A DNA stretch of 64,000 nt from Antitrichia curtipendula (GCA_951230915.1 OX579634.1:55751570-55815569); one strand, 5' to 3'; numbered from the stretch's first letter, positions 36,353 to 49,313 are shown. Notes: generated by a model from the letters alone, not told the origin. A program made the numbers and translations.

Positions 36353-37439
36353 CACAAAGCCCAAACCCTACCCTAAAACCTTCACGAAAATGAGCACTTG
36401 CGTCACAGAGCAATGGCACGCAGCAATCAAAGAGAGAAACTTTGGTATCGCTAATCCCCGAACCCTAACCCATGTGCTAAACCCAAAGCCCTGAATGCGA
36501 TTTGTCCAAGGCAAGATGAAGACCACGTGCAGTTTGCTGACTCATCTCGGCCACGTCACCTTCGGAGTCCTGTAAGTGCCTGAAGTCCAGGGAACTGAAT
36601 GTTTCCACCAACCCCCATTCTTGTGTAATGTTCCATTGAGAAACACACCTATGTGTAGGATCCTAAACCAAAGGGATTAGCCAAAAAAAAAATCAAAAAA
36701 TAATATAGTAAGGCTTTGGTAGGGACATTTTAAGATCTATATCATTCCAGACATAAAAAAAGTCCCTAACTCACAAATGCAATACATGAATGATATATGA
36801 AACATCAATTTAGAACCCTTATTATGATATCTATGTATTAGAGAGTCCCTTTTTTTACTTATAGAAATCCATGCATATAAAAAAGAAGCTTAAACACATG
36901 GTGTTGACATTGTGATAATCCATAATAATCCTTACAAAAGTCCCCCTACACTTCATATAATTCATTTTCTCAAAATTAATTATGTGATTTCCTAAGCAAC
37001 CATGTATAGAATGAAGAGTATAAATAATAATTCTTAAAAAAAAAAAATTTATTATATGCAATAGGGCTTGCAATGAGAAGGGGTCTCTGAAAACATCATT
37101 GTGACAAGGATTTTGGTCCACTCAACCATGCATCTACCCTCTGAATATTCCATCCAAGATCTATGCTCCCCACTCACCATTCTATGCTCGCCGCTCCCCG
37201 CTCACATACTAGCACCATTGGGATTTAGACTAAGTATGTTCTGACGGATGAATTTTAGACTTGTGAGTGAGGAGCTGAGCGTGGTGCCTTTAAATTGCCA
37301 GAACGGTGATCCGGTGGAGGTCTGGTAGTAGCTAGGAAAGCTAGTCCGGAACGCAGAGAGCGGGTCTGTGCGGAGGTAGGCAACTGCCTTAGGAACATCT
37401 CCACCCACCGGAAGGTCTGCCAATCTCACAAGCAGTTAA
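36353..37439. other. Intergenic DNA between transposase gene and LTR region
   Basis: The first part would be the transposase promoter region; it contains scattered CCCTAAACC-like phrases and a long AT-rich stretch. From about 37130 composition shifts toward that of the retroelement DNA. No gene is called. Confidence 0.4.
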
Positions 37440-37610
37440 CATCTAGGAAGTCAGACCCTCGGTTCCGGATAGCTAGATCCGTCGTTGTAGTAAGAGAAGA
37501 CTTAACGCATTCCTGTGTGACCTACTGTCCGGTTGACCAACTGGAAGTTGTGAGGGTGCCACCCTCCTTGCTTGACTCATTGTTTACTTGGGTTGTGTTT
37601 TGAGTTGTGA
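37440..37610 (+). repeat. LTR-like fragment (copy A)
   Basis: It matches 43300-43440 (GTAGTAAGAG, GTGACCTACTGT, AGTTGTGAGGAGGAA-type phrases in the same order) and then diverges. It is a partial, older copy of the same LTR. Confidence 0.55.
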
Positions 37611-38054
37611 GGAGGAATTGTTAGTACTTTAGAGTGGTGACGTTCCCCACCCCTCAGAGTGATCAAGGGCGGACCCCCTAAGGGTAAAACAGGGGCATAA
37701 TAAACCATTGAGGCGGAAAGTGGAACTGGATCCCGGAAGTAGTCGGATCCGGATGGTTTCCGGAAAGTAGTAGAATCCGGAAATTAGGTTGAGAGACGGA
37801 TTGTCGTTGGATAATCCGGAATGCGTGGAAGGTTTCTGCGTACCGGACACTTATCTTAAAGATAGCATTCGTAATCCCCTGGGACAATAACTTTGGTTGT
37901 CTTACCACATTATTGTGTTAAGGATACTTATGCCTACATTACGCGTACGACAGAAGGCACTAGCAGTCTCCCCACCATCAGCCAATAGGAGGCAACCAAT
38001 TGAAAAGATAGCATCCAAGTAAGTGGAAGCTTCTCAAAAGCGGCTTAGGAAGAA

Positions 38055-39411
38055 GGAGTTTGAGGAACCTTCTTCTAAAAGGGCGAAGAAGTAGATAGAA
38101 AGCTACTTTTAGAAAGAGCAGTAGTAGGGAGTAGGTGAAAACTGAAGTTTTTGGATAGAAAATAGATAGTTAACTTGAGTTCTCGGTGCATGAACCCGGA
38201 ACTGAAGTGAAACTGCAGTCTAACTGCAGTTACCCGGAACTTTAGAATTAGAATCCACCTTTTTTTGGATCGGCTTGTAAGTGAAGTGGTAGTTAAGTGT
38301 TTTTTGGTGCTTTTTTAGAGTGCCTAGTAGTTAGTATTTAGGGGCGGATTTTAGGTTGATGCCCCGGGCATTCTTTCTCTTGTTGTTTTCTTCATTTTTG
38401 CAAACTTCAGAAATCCTTTTGCATTTGTTGGTCTGAACAAGTCTTGACTTTGTAATTGGTATGCCTTATAGTGCTTGTTGCATGTGCGGATAGCTTGTCT
38501 TTGCATTGTGTAGAAAGGAGGAGGGATCCCCTGGATTCTGTCCGGATCCGAGTCCGAGTAGTAGAAAGAGTTGGTTTATAAATCTTTGTCTACTAGGGGG
38601 AAAGTCTAGGTGTTGAAGTTTCTAGAGAGTTTTCTGAGCGGGATAGCCATTCTTAGGTCAGGTTTGCCTTTCAGGAGGGAAGGAAATGCTAGCCAACGTC
38701 TGAGAGGTTCTGTTGTTTTTGGGAGAAAGAGACAGGAAGATAGTTAGGATCCCCTAGTTAGGAAGTACCAAGTCTAGGCTCTTAGGATTTGGTTAGGACA
38801 AGTCCGTCATTGTAGTACTGGTGGGATCGTGGAGGTTTCCTGAGTGACCTGCGAGCGAGGAAGGGGTTCCAAACCCGTTGTGAGGAAGAATCTGTGTTCC
38901 GAGTGGTTGTTGTTTTTGTTTGTTTATAGTGAAGCTTCTCTCACTCTAAGCTAGAGAAGGGTAGGATTTACACGTCCTTCCTCAATATAAGAGCGGAACC
39001 CTCTCGTTCAGAGGTTAAACTCTAGTTTATGTTACTATTGTTATTGGGTTAGGATTCGTTATCGAGATACTTTTCAGTTCCGCATCCTCACCAATGGATA
39101 CGTGGATACTAAGTCTAGATAGGGAGAGGTACAGGATAATGACACTCCTCCGTGTCTAGAGAAAGATGGTTAGAATTGTATGAAGAAGAAGGTAGAAGAT
39201 TGTAAGAATCCTGGTGCGGGAAAGTAGTTTCCGGTTTTAAACTTTTGGTTTCTAGTTTCTTGGGGTTGTTTTCCGCATCCCGATCCAGTAATCTTCTGGA
39301 ACTACGAGCAAAATCTCTTGGGAACGATACACAAGTCATTCTAGGTGTTTTACCACAATTTAACGCCTAAAGGTAGGATTTGTGCTTCCATGTGTTACGA
39401 CACGACGAAGT
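38055..39411 (+). repeat. LTR-like repeat (copy B) with upstream ORF tail
   Basis: Similarity to 42563-43978 is collinear. It begins in the end of a coding tail (GAGGAACCTTCTTCTAAAAG against GAGGAACCTTCTCCGAAACG). It continues through GTATTTAGGGG, CAGGATAGCC-like and AAGGGTAGGATTTAC phrases, and ends at the shared CGACACGACGAAG. Beyond 39411 the copies differ: no primer-binding site follows here. This fits a 3' LTR or solo LTR. Confidence 0.65.
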
Positions 39412-40360
39412 TCGTCTAGTTCGTTGCATTGTCTGCAAAGAGGAACTGCCCAAGGGTTTCGCAGATGAGCGTGTCGGCGACAAACCAACGCAACTTCTGC
39501 GCCCATAGCCGGATGTGGTCATCGGTGGCTCTTTCGCGTGCATTGGCGGCACTATGGGTCACAGAAGCTACCGTCAATGCTAAAACCGACATCGACACGT
39601 ATCACTACTAGGACGCGGACTTCGTTCCGCACGATCACTTGGGGAATCTGAAACAAGACCGAGGACATCTGAGGCGAGGCTTACCTGACGTTGTTGTATC
39701 CGATGGAGAGCATGTGAACTCGGAGTAGCCTGGCCTCCACGGGGGATTCGATTGCCGCGGTCTTGGATGCTCGGAGCTATCGGAGGAACCTCGTGGCCTC
39801 CTCCTCTGTGTGATCCCATGGCATCGGCGGCAGCCGGGGCTGCAGGTATGGGTTTACGGCGCACAAGACGTAGAAGGGGTGCCATGGGATCACACAGCGC
39901 TCTTGATTTCTACAGCTGTCATCAGGTTCCAGTGAGCGAGGAGGCTCTGCACTCTACTCTCCTGCCGCTCGCTAGCCTCATGTTGCGTCCTTGTGTCGAT
40001 CTCGAATGCCCTCCACGCCCGGATGTTGGCATAGTACTCCATAGTGGGGTCTACGTACTTCTGCACATCGACCCTCCCCGTCCGCTTGTCGTAGACCAAA
40101 ATGTGAGGATTGGCCTAATTACCTAGAAAGTGGAAGGAACAAGTTAGTATTGATACAATTTTTTTGGTTCATAAAGGTATAAACCAAGAATCTTAGTATT
40201 ATTAACGCCCCCTTATAGTAGGTGTAATAACAAATAGATAATAGAGCTAAGAAGGAGTTTCCTAGAAACCGGAACCGGAAGAGGATCGAGTAGACAACTC
40301 GGAAGTCTGTGGAAGATCCAGGATCTGGTACAGGAAACTTAGCGGAAGATACCCGAGGAC
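39412..40360. other. Unassigned segment between LTR copy B and the extra ORF
   Basis: It is GC-richer than its surroundings to about 40130, with minus-strand open stretches (VYDKRTGRVDVQKYVDPTM near 40080 and ICETLGQFLFADNATN near 39430) that look like fragments of another retroelement. I cannot assign them. 40130-40360 shows nothing definite. Confidence 0.3.
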
Positions 40361-40695
40361 CTATTGTTGGCCAACGGTGCCATCCTAGAGTCCAACAGAT
40401 CTACCGGAAAACATGGCCAACCGTTGAACAGCGGGAACTTTTCGGGATTTCCGCGTGGAACGGCTAGGAAGAGAACGAGGAAAAAAGACCCCAAGGCTGG
40501 AAATCCTCATTCACAGTTTCTATCTTCTCTGGTCTGTGTGTGTTTTTGGAGTACGAATAGCAAGTTGTTTACAAGTGAAGAAGTTTGGAGGAACTCGCTT
40601 CTTCTTTCCGGATCCGCAAGAGAGGGAAAATCTGAGAGAGGATATAGGACGTCCACGATTTGAGGGTCTGGGTGAGGATTTTTGCTTGAGGAACT

Positions 40696-42599
40696 TTGCT
40701 GCTACGTCGAGGAGCGATGGTAAAGGCGGAAGGTAGCAGGTCTGCTCCGATCAAGACTAAGACCGTGAGTTCGGTCATTCCTAGAAACGAAGAGGGTCGG
40801 AAGCATCTAGAAGAGGATCTAGGGCAACTAGGATGTGCTGGTTTCCTGATTCGACCTTGGAGTCTAAAGGACGAGGGTATGATCAAGGAGTTAATCGAGG
40901 GTGAGCAATCGAACGAGTGGATCCGAACTGCTCGAGCACTTCCGAGCAAGTGGACCCTCGAGCTGTGGAAGAAAGTTTACGACTTTCCGCGTGAGGGCGA
41001 GGGGATGGCATCCCGGGTAGACAAGTTTGCTGAGGGTAAGTTTTCAAACCCTCCTCACTCCAAAGATGGCTACGCAGTAGCGGATTGCAAGAGCAAGAGG
41101 TTTAGGAGGATGTTAGAATTCTTGGTTCCTATTCTGTATCCGGAGCGGCCAACCCGGATTACAGTAACATGGGCCAATACCATTTTTGGGGCTCTAAGTG
41201 GAGAGCGGAAAGTATTTTGGGGAACGATAGTGAGAGATTTAGTGTCAAAGATGGTTTCTTCTTTGAGAAGTAACAAGGCTACCTCTCTAGGTCCCTTTAT
41301 CTTTCACCTCTATGAGTAATTAGGAACTCTGAAGGCTCATGAGAGGACGACTTATAAGTCAGCAACTTTCCTCCTCAAGTTTAACATTACTCCACCGGAA
41401 AGTGAGGATAGGAAGAAGGATCAGAATGAGGAATCTGAGAGAACCTCATCCGAGAGAAAGAGATTCTCGTCCGAGAAACTGAGGGAGGAAAAGAGAATCT
41501 CAGTCCCTGCCAGGAAGAAAGAACCCAGAGTGGAGAGGATAGACTCCCCGGAACCAGAAGTAGAGAGGAATGACCAGTTGGGGAGGATTATCGAGGATCT
41601 GGAGAGGAGTTCGAGATGGAGCGAGGAACCCTCAGGAATGTTTGTAGTCTGTTAGGGGGAGTTGAGGTATCCGAGCTCGCAGAAAAAGTAGAGAGCTTGA
41701 TCCGGTCTAAGGAGACCCAGAAATGGGAATCCCAAGTCAAGGATCTGATAGAGCGGAACCAGAATCTCCAGCGGAAGTTAGAGAGGAATGCAGAAGGAAG
41801 TAAAGAGAGGCGAAGGCTATCCTCAGAAGCTGAGACTACACTCCGGAAGATCCGGACCTTTGTAGATAATTCCGGGGATGTAGTAAACAAGGCCAAGCTG
41901 TTTGATGAGGAAATCTCAAAGGTCGGATCGGATGCAGCAGCCAAGACAGTACTAGTTCTAGGGGAGTACTTGGAAGCAATGGAGAAGACAATGTACGAAA
42001 TCCGAGATGCTCTCCAGAAGGCGGATCCGGATTCCGGGAAGCAAAAGGAGGGAGCAACACCATCACGGGTGGAGTCACTTATGTTGCCTCCTTTGCCTAG
42101 GAAGCCGAAGGGGAAGACAAAGGAGGAAACACCTTCTCCTAAAAAGGAGCCCAAGACCGAACCAATCAATGAAGAGGGATCCGAATCTGCATCCCAGGAG
42201 CGATCCCGGAAGTTCCAGTCCGAGTCAACACCTCAGAGTAAAGGTGCCAAGCCCTCTCCATCAGCACCCAGTACAACCAAGAAGAAGTTTACGGCAAAGA
42301 GAGCTAGAGAAAAATCCCCTGTGAGTTCCCAATCGGAAGAGGATAAGTCCTCTAGCCATTCAGGGAAGCGGAAAGGTAAATCCGGATCCGGATCCGAGTT
42401 GGAATCACATCCAGACTCGGAATCAGAAGAGGATTCCGATACAGTTGCAGTTTCTCCTACGAGATTCAAAGGAAATTCTCCAGCAACATCCAAGGGGAAA
42501 ACATCAGCCAAAGAGAAGCAGCTAGCAATCAGGAAGCAGCCAATTCGGAGAGGATCAATCAAGCAGGAGGAACCTTCTCCGAAACGTGCTAGGAAGTAG
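40696..42599 (+). pseudogene. Extra retrotransposon ORF: N-terminal domain plus coiled coil
   Basis: The first part (40696-41319, usable ATG at 40717) has the pattern of plant retrotransposon-associated proteins (WTLELWKKVYDF, ITVTWANTIFGA, TSLGPFIFHLYE). TAA at 41317-41319 interrupts a frame that continues clearly (LGTLKAHERTTYKSATF) to about 41610. A frameshift then leads into 41616-42599, a coiled coil (ERNQNLQRKLERNAEGSKE) followed by a Ser/Lys/Glu-rich tail. It sits directly before an LTR, the place where Tat-lineage elements (Retand type) carry an additional 3' ORF. A similar ORF tail also precedes LTR copy B, so the order ORF-LTR occurs twice. Its role in such elements is unknown. Confidence 0.55.
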
Positions 42600-43978
42600 T
42601 TAGGAAGTTACTTAGGAAGGAGTATAGGAAATAAGATGAAAACCAGAGTTGGAAGTAGGTAGAAAGTAACTCATGAGGTACTTTCCAGGAGGATGCACCT
42701 GGACTTCCTCTTTTCCGGGAATTTCGGATCTGAGATCCACTTTTTGCGGAAAGGGGAGGATGAGAGGAAAGTCAACGGTTAGTGGATAGGGAATGACATG
42801 TGTCATTCTCTGATCCTGATTTTGGATTTCTGGGGACCTTTAGGGTTTCCCTTCAGTTTGGTATTTAGGGGTTGGGAGTTAGTTCCAACTCCGGGCAGTT
42901 TGTACTCTTGATTTTCCTAATGTCAATTTTCTGCAAAGAAAGCTTAAGCTTCTACTCCACGGGTTTCGTCTGCAAAGTCTGAGTTTCGTGTTGAGAGGAG
43001 GGGTGGTGTTTTGTCCACTACTAGTTCAAGTAACTTGATTTCAAGGAGTTGAAGAGGAGGAGTTACCCCCAGATTCTGTCTGGATCTGGTTCTGAGAGTC
43101 TTTGAATTTGGTTTGTAAAACTATTGTGTACTAGGATAAATTCTGGTTGTTGAAGTTCCTTGGATGTCTTCTGAGCAGGATAGCCGTTCTTAGGTTGGGT
43201 AAATCTTCCGAGAGTGGAGGTGAGCGCTAACTAATGTCCGAGAGGTCCTGCTGAATCCGGAAGAGAGGAACAGGAAGATTGCCAGGATCCCCTAGTTATC
43301 AAAGTACCAGAAATCCGACCCTTAGAATTCTGTCCGGATAAGTCTATCGTTGTAGTAAGAGAGGAAGGTGGAGGTTTCCTGAGTGACCTACTGTTTCGGA
43401 TTAATTCCCGGACCAGTTGTGAGGAAGAATCCGCATCCAGGCTTTGGTGTTTGTCTTAGGTTTGTTTTATGTTTCTTTTGAGTGAAACTTCAGTCACTAT
43501 AATACATTGAAGGGTAGGATTTACGCTTCCTTTCTAAATCTAAGAGCGGAACCCTCCGGATAAGAGGTTAAACTTCTACTTTCAGTTACTAAAAGTCCAG
43601 GGTACAGATCCAGATTCGGAACAGGGTTTGGACACCCCTTCCGATTCCGCATCCGCATTCCAGGGAAATAAGTAAGTTACCATAGACAAGGAGAGGCACA
43701 GGATGATGACACTCCTCCAAATCTAGTGAGGTTGTATGAAATTATATAAGATAGAAGATACAGTAATTTTGGAGTACGGGTGTCAAAGAGGGTGTTTCCG
43801 GGAGTCCGTTCCGGATCCTCTTTGTCTTGGTTTGTGGTTCCGGATCCCATTCCGGTAATTTTGAGGAAACTACGAGTTAAAGTCCTTTGGGAACGATACA
43901 CGGATCATCTTGGGTGTTTTGTCGTTTAAAACACCTAAAGGTAGGATTTGTGCTTCCTTGTGCTACGACACGACGAAG
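42563..43978 (+). repeat. 5' LTR (copy C) with upstream ORF tail
   Basis: It is collinear with copy B. The internal-side end is set by the primer-binding site at 43979. The left end of the LTR proper is not fixed: similarity to copy B extends left into the ORF tail at 42563. A purine-rich stretch (GGAAAGGGGAGGATGAGAGGAAA) near 42748-42770 could be a polypurine tract just before the LTR start. Confidence 0.6.
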
Positions 43979-43996
43979 TGGCGCCGCTGCCTGGGA
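43979..43996 (+). promoter_or_regulatory. Primer-binding site, tRNA-Asp type
   Basis: TGGCGCCGCTGCCTGGGA differs at two positions from the plant tRNA-Asp complement as I know it. It directly follows the LTR end and precedes gag by about 140 bases. Confidence 0.65.
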
Positions 43997-44136
43997 CTTT
44001 TAGGATAGGTTCCTTTAGAATCCGGTTTGTTTTAGGAATTGCCATAAGAATCACTATTCGTAGACCATTAGGATTCGGATTCTTTTCTTATTTGGAGAGC
44101 GGTTAGAGTTCATTCTTTTGGAAGGAGACCCTGTCT

Positions 44137-47100
44137 TTGAAAGAGGAACACTTCCTCATGAAAAGGACGGAGAAGGGCGGAAATTCTGAAGAAAGGTCTG
44201 ATCGGCTTAGGAAAGGAGGAGTGTTTGTTCACGGCATTCCTGTGGTCAGTATGGATCCAGTACCTAGTGTGGTGTTCGAAGTTCAAGAAGAACCTTTCGC
44301 GGATACAATAGAAGAAGTTTACACTACACTAGGAACAGAGTCAGATCCGGTTGCTAGTGAGCAGTTTCCTGATCCGGTAGACGAAGAAGAGGAAAGAGAC
44401 GAATCCAATTCCGAGGAAGTCGTCATGGCTCCTTCTCCACGTTTGAAGTACAGTAGGTTTAAGGGAGACGGAGTAGAGGATGTCGATGATTGGCTCTGTG
44501 AGTTTGAATCTATTGCCACGGCAAATCAGGAGGATTTTGAAGCAAAGAAGCGGATTTTTCAGGGTCTACTCAAAGGAGAGGCTTTGAAATGGTACCAGGA
44601 TGTTCCGGAAATTATCCGGAATGACTGGAACCAGCTCACTAACCTCTTTGTGAGGACATTCAGAGAAGCCGGAGGTGAAGCTCGAGCCTTAGGACGTTTG
44701 AGTAGGATGACCATGAAATCGGATGAGTCAGTTCGAAGGTATGGGCAGAGAGTGAAGGCCCTGATCCTCAAACTGACCACGGAAATAGCCCCAAGTGTGT
44801 AGGTAGAGTGGTATGTTGCAGGATTTCCGGAAGAGATGGGGTTCCAAATCCGGCAAGCCCGCCCAGCCACACTCCGGGAAGCTTTGGAGGCCGCTCAAAA
44901 CTATGAGGATTCAGCGCAATCACTTCGAAATGCACTGAAGAGGAGTGAGAGGAAGAGCAAGAAGCACTCTAAGAAGGGACGGAGAAGAAGGAAGTATTCG
45001 GATAGCTCGAGTTCGAATAGTGGATCCTCCACTTCCGCTTCTCAATCGGAGAGCTCGGATACGGATTCAGGAGCTGCATCCGGATCTCGTCATCATCAAT
45101 ACAGAATCTCAAAGGCGGACAAAGGCAAGGGCATTGTCAAAGTGAAGATCGAGAAAGACGACTCAAAAGAAATGATGAAGAGCATCCGAGAATCTCTTGA
45201 AGCTATTAAAGTCAACCTAGCTGAAAACCGGAATCCGAGGAGGATTGTTCCCACGAGCAGGGCCAACGTCTGGTGCCCGAGGTGTTAGGAGGCCGGACAT
45301 TTTCCAAATGAATGTACGAGATCCTTCACCAAGAGAGTTCATTACGTGAATCCAAAGGAGGAAGTCTACATCACCATTCCGCAAGAAGAGGAAGAGGAAA
45401 TGAATCCGGTGTTCCAAGTCCAATCCACTTACGGAAGAGGAAGGGCACCCCAACCGTTGATCCGGGCAAATGTCGTTCCTAGATCGGTTCAAGTAGGATT
45501 GAATCCGGGTATGATGTCTCAACCTAAACCTTATGGGTTTTGTTACAATTGTGGCAGTCCGGATCATTATGCCAATGTGTGTCCTTTTAAAGGACCAGGG
45601 CAAGGTGCACCTATGATCCTACCATGTCAAAATTGCCACGAGTATGGACATGGGGCAGCTCAGTGTCAAAAGACCACACAGAACCGGATACTCTACAAGC
45701 AGATAGAAGTTCCTCCTAGAGACCAAACCGCACTCAATTACGGATCCAAAGTCGGAATTGAGAATCAGGATAAATGACCCGTAGGGGTGGGGCTACCTGA
45801 TAGAGTAGGAAAAACGGTTCATAGGGTAGAAACACGTAGCTCCATCAAGAACCGGAAAGAAGCTAGAAGTAGAGGTAGAGTTAGTACACAGAATAGGAAT
45901 AGGAGAAGAGAGGATTCGGATTCAAGTGATTCTGATCACTCTGATGAATCCACTAGATCCCAACCCGTAGCAACCTCGGAAAATGGGGTACATCCCAGAA
46001 GGATTCCCGAGGATATAAGTGAGGAAGTCAAACAGGAACTCAGGAATTCCGAATCCGGTCCACAGGATATGGAAGTTCCGCGTTCCGGGTCACCAACTTC
46101 ACCAAGAAAAGTCAGGTTCAATGACACCCCAATTTTCATTGAACCTGAGAAAGTGGTAGAGCATGAGTATGATATTTTACGAGACATCAAGGATCAGAAG
46201 GCCAATGTTACCATTGGCCAACTTCTACATGATAATACCCATTATCAAAAGATGATCCGGGATGCCTGGACCAAGAGGAAGAAACGAAGATTCAAGCTTC
46301 CGGCAGTAGCAGTCAACTTTGCACAAGTTGAGGATTATGGACCACCGGAACTTGCTGTGGAGATAGAAGGATGTTCCATCCCTAAAGTTTTGGTGGATGG
46401 AGGATCGGGAGTAAATCTTATGTTGGAGGATACAGCCTTCGACTTGGGATTTACAACTTTCAAAACCACAAACCAAGTACAGAGGATGGCAGATCAGTCG
46501 AGGGTCGTTCCAATGGAAAGACTTTCTCAAGTACCAACCCGGATTGGGAAGGTAACCTATCTCTTGAACTTTGTTATCATCCGAGTTGATAAGGGAAGAC
46601 CATTTCCTTTACTTCTAGGAAGACCTTGGTTGTATACTGCTAGAGTGCTTGTGGATTGGGGGCACAAAGAATTTGTTATTGGTAAACCTAATATCCAGAT
46701 TCCTTGGAAGAATGAGGATCACCAAGGAGAGACAAGCAAGTCAGATGAATACACTTCGGATTGGTCTGATCCAGAAGAGACCTCTAACATATCTGTCAAC
46801 TTGGTGAAAGAATTTGATGGGATGATTGAGGCTGACTTTGACTTTCCAAAACCCATTGTGGAGCTGGGCGAGGCAGAGGAAGAGGACAGCCCGGATCTGA
46901 TACGAGGATCCACGTCCGGTCAAACGGAAGACCAATCACTTGGGGAATCCAGCGTTCCACTATCAACTGAGTGGATAAGACACCAAATTATGGAGGGTAA
47001 TCTCTCTACTGTAAGTTTGACAGAAGGCAAGACTGATATTCCGTGGAGTGAATTCCAATCCCAATCGGAGGAACTGGAACCAAATCGGATTAAGAATATA

Positions 47101-49313
47101 GTAAGTCCTTCAGATTATGAGAAGGTAGAGATTGAACTCGGAAAATCATTTTTCTTGGGGAAATCCTTGAGTCAAAGTGAGAAGAGGAGCTATGTTAGAT
47201 TGTTGAGGAAGTACATCAAGGTGTTTGCCTGGACTCCTGCGGATCTGAGCGGAATTCCACCAGATGTAGGGGAACACCGGATTGACCTAGTTGATGGAGC
47301 TGTTCCTATCCGGCAACGTCAGTATAGGTTAAATCCTAAATACTCACTCATGGTGAAGGAAGAGATCGACAGGTTGCTAGAAGCAGGTTTTATCTATCCA
47401 GTTAACAACTCGGAATGGGTTTCACCTATAGTAGTGGTTCCCAAGAAGGTTGGAGCAGACGGGAAGGTGAAGATCCGGGTTTGTCAAGATTTCAGGAAAC
47501 TGAATGCCTCGACAAAGAAGGATTACTTCCCATTGCCCTTCATGGATATAATCCTCGACCAGGTATCCGAACAGGATTGCTACAATTTCCTGGATGGATT
47601 TTTCGGGTACAATCAGATGTCAATTCGGTTGGCGGACCAGTTGAAGACCACCTTCACTACAGAGTGGGGAACATTTGCTTTCAACCGGATGCCGTTCGGA
47701 TTGTGCAACGCACCCGGAACATTCCAACGTCTCATGATGGACATTTTCCGGGATTTCCTACGACACTTCCTGGAGGTATTCATTGACGACTTTGCGGTGT
47801 TCAGTGAACAAGACCAACATCTGGAGTTTCTGGAGAAGACTTTCATCCGTTGCCAGGAAACCGGATTGAAGTTACATCCGGGTAAGTGTTTCATGGGGAT
47901 GCAATCCGGGATTTTGCTGGGACACGTTGTCAGCAAGAGAGGATTGGAAGTCGACGTGAATAAAGTTAAAGCCATCCTAGCACTTGTGGCTCCCACTTGT
48001 GTAAGGGAAATACGCGAATTTCTAGGATGTGTTGGTTACTATAGGAGGTTCATTGAGGGTTATGCCAAACTGGCTATTCCTTTGACTGAACTCCTGAAGA
48101 AGGAAGTGGAGTTCACCTGGACTGAAGAGAGACAAAAAGCCTTTGAAGATTTGAAGAGTAGGCTGGTCAAGGCTCCTATCTTCTCTCCCCCGGATTGGAT
48201 CCGGGAATTCCACGTTACCATAGATGCATCAGGATGGTGCCTTGGGGCAATTTTGTGGCAGTATGAGGATAAGAAAGAGCGACCCATCTATTACGCTAGT
48301 AGGCAGATGAGTTTAGCTGAGAGGAAGTATACTACCACTGAAAGGGAAGCCCTTGCTGTGGTTTATGCTTGCAAAAAATTCCGGCACTACCTACTAGGAT
48401 ACAAGATCATTTTCCACACGGATCATGATTCGCTTAAGTACCTAGTAAACAAAACGGATCTATCCGGAAGGATAGCTAGATGGATTATACTACTACAGGA
48501 GTTTAACTATGAGGTAGTAGTGAAGTCTGGCAAGGCAAACGCCAATGCTGACTTCCTCTCCAGGCAAAGAGGAACGGAAGCAGTAGAAGGGATTTCAGCC
48601 AACTTCCCGGATGAATTCCCGGAAGAGGAACTTAACATGTCGGATCCAGAAGTGACATCCACGATAGAAGTTGTAGTATACCACCTTGGAGCAGATACGA
48701 CTTCGGATTTCCAAGACATCATTGACTATCTTGTGGATCGTAGTTATCCAAGTGAGTATTCAATGGAGGAAAAGATCCTCTTCCATCATAAGGTAGCACC
48801 TTATTCTTTGATCCATGGAGTATTGTTCAAGATGGGAGCAGACGACCAGCTGAGGAGATGCTTGGAGAAGAAGGAGAGGAACCGAGTGATGGTGGCACTC
48901 CATCCGGACCCTCAGGTGGTCATTTTGCAGCCCTTACAACCATGAACCGGATCTGCTCATCCAGATACTGGTGGCCATCCATGATCCGGGACGTGAAGAC
49001 CTTTGTAAGTACTTGTGATCAGTGCCAAAGGACGGGAGCGCCTTCCTTCAAGAATCACTGGCCACTTACTTCTATAATTCCCCTTGCTCCTTTTGAGAAG
49101 TGGGGAATTGATTTTATTGGACCAATCAATCCGGCCAGCGCCCGGAAGAGGAAGTACATTATTTTGGCAACGGACTACGCTACCAAGTGGATTGAGGCAA
49201 AGGCAACCAGGAAGAACGATAGTAAGACGGCGGCCTTATTCCTGTTTGAGGAAATAATGATGCGTTTTGGACATCCTCTGGAGCCTTTCCTACTTCCAAG
49301 GGAGACTTTTTAA
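44137..49313 (+). pseudogene. gag-pol polyprotein of Gypsy element, degenerate
   Basis: One frame covers 44137-48945, with stops at 44800-44802 (TAG), 45286-45288 (TAG) and 45775-45777 (TGA). Gag has a capsid-like core (LKGEALKWYQDVPE, WNQLTNLFVRTFRE) and three CCHC knuckles with C-X2-C-X4-H-X4-C spacing. The first, CPRC-stop-EAGHFPNEC, is cut by the TAG; the others are CYNC-X4-H-X4-C and CQNC-X4-H-X4-C. Pol follows. Protease has LVDGGSGVNLM (near 46390). Reverse transcriptase has VCQDFRKLN, MPFGLCNAPGTFQ and FIDD in place of YxDD (near 47780). RNase H has TIDASG (near 48215). A frameshift near 48900-48910 precedes integrase, which has the GGHF...CDQC zinc region and GIDFIGP and ATDYATK with two catalytic aspartates. 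The third catalytic residue is lost by truncation. No chromodomain is present. Confidence 0.85.

Larger units (their letters stand above)
42563..49280 (+). mobile_element. Ty3/Gypsy LTR retrotransposon (Athila/Tat-like), 3' truncated
   Basis: It comprises an LTR (copy C, ending by 43978), a tRNA-Asp-type primer-binding site, and gag-pol in one frame in the order protease, reverse transcriptase, RNase H, integrase. The coding match stops abruptly at about 49280 inside the integrase core, just after FGHPLE, and is followed by unrelated CTAAT-rich DNA; no 3' LTR is seen. The element is therefore truncated and immobile. Confidence 0.8.

Noticed and set aside
31860..36600. Weak inverted similarity (TTCCCTG...CTTC) around the GHGKG transposase as terminal repeats
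   Set aside because: It needs a gap, covers only about 14 bases, and has no matching target duplication.
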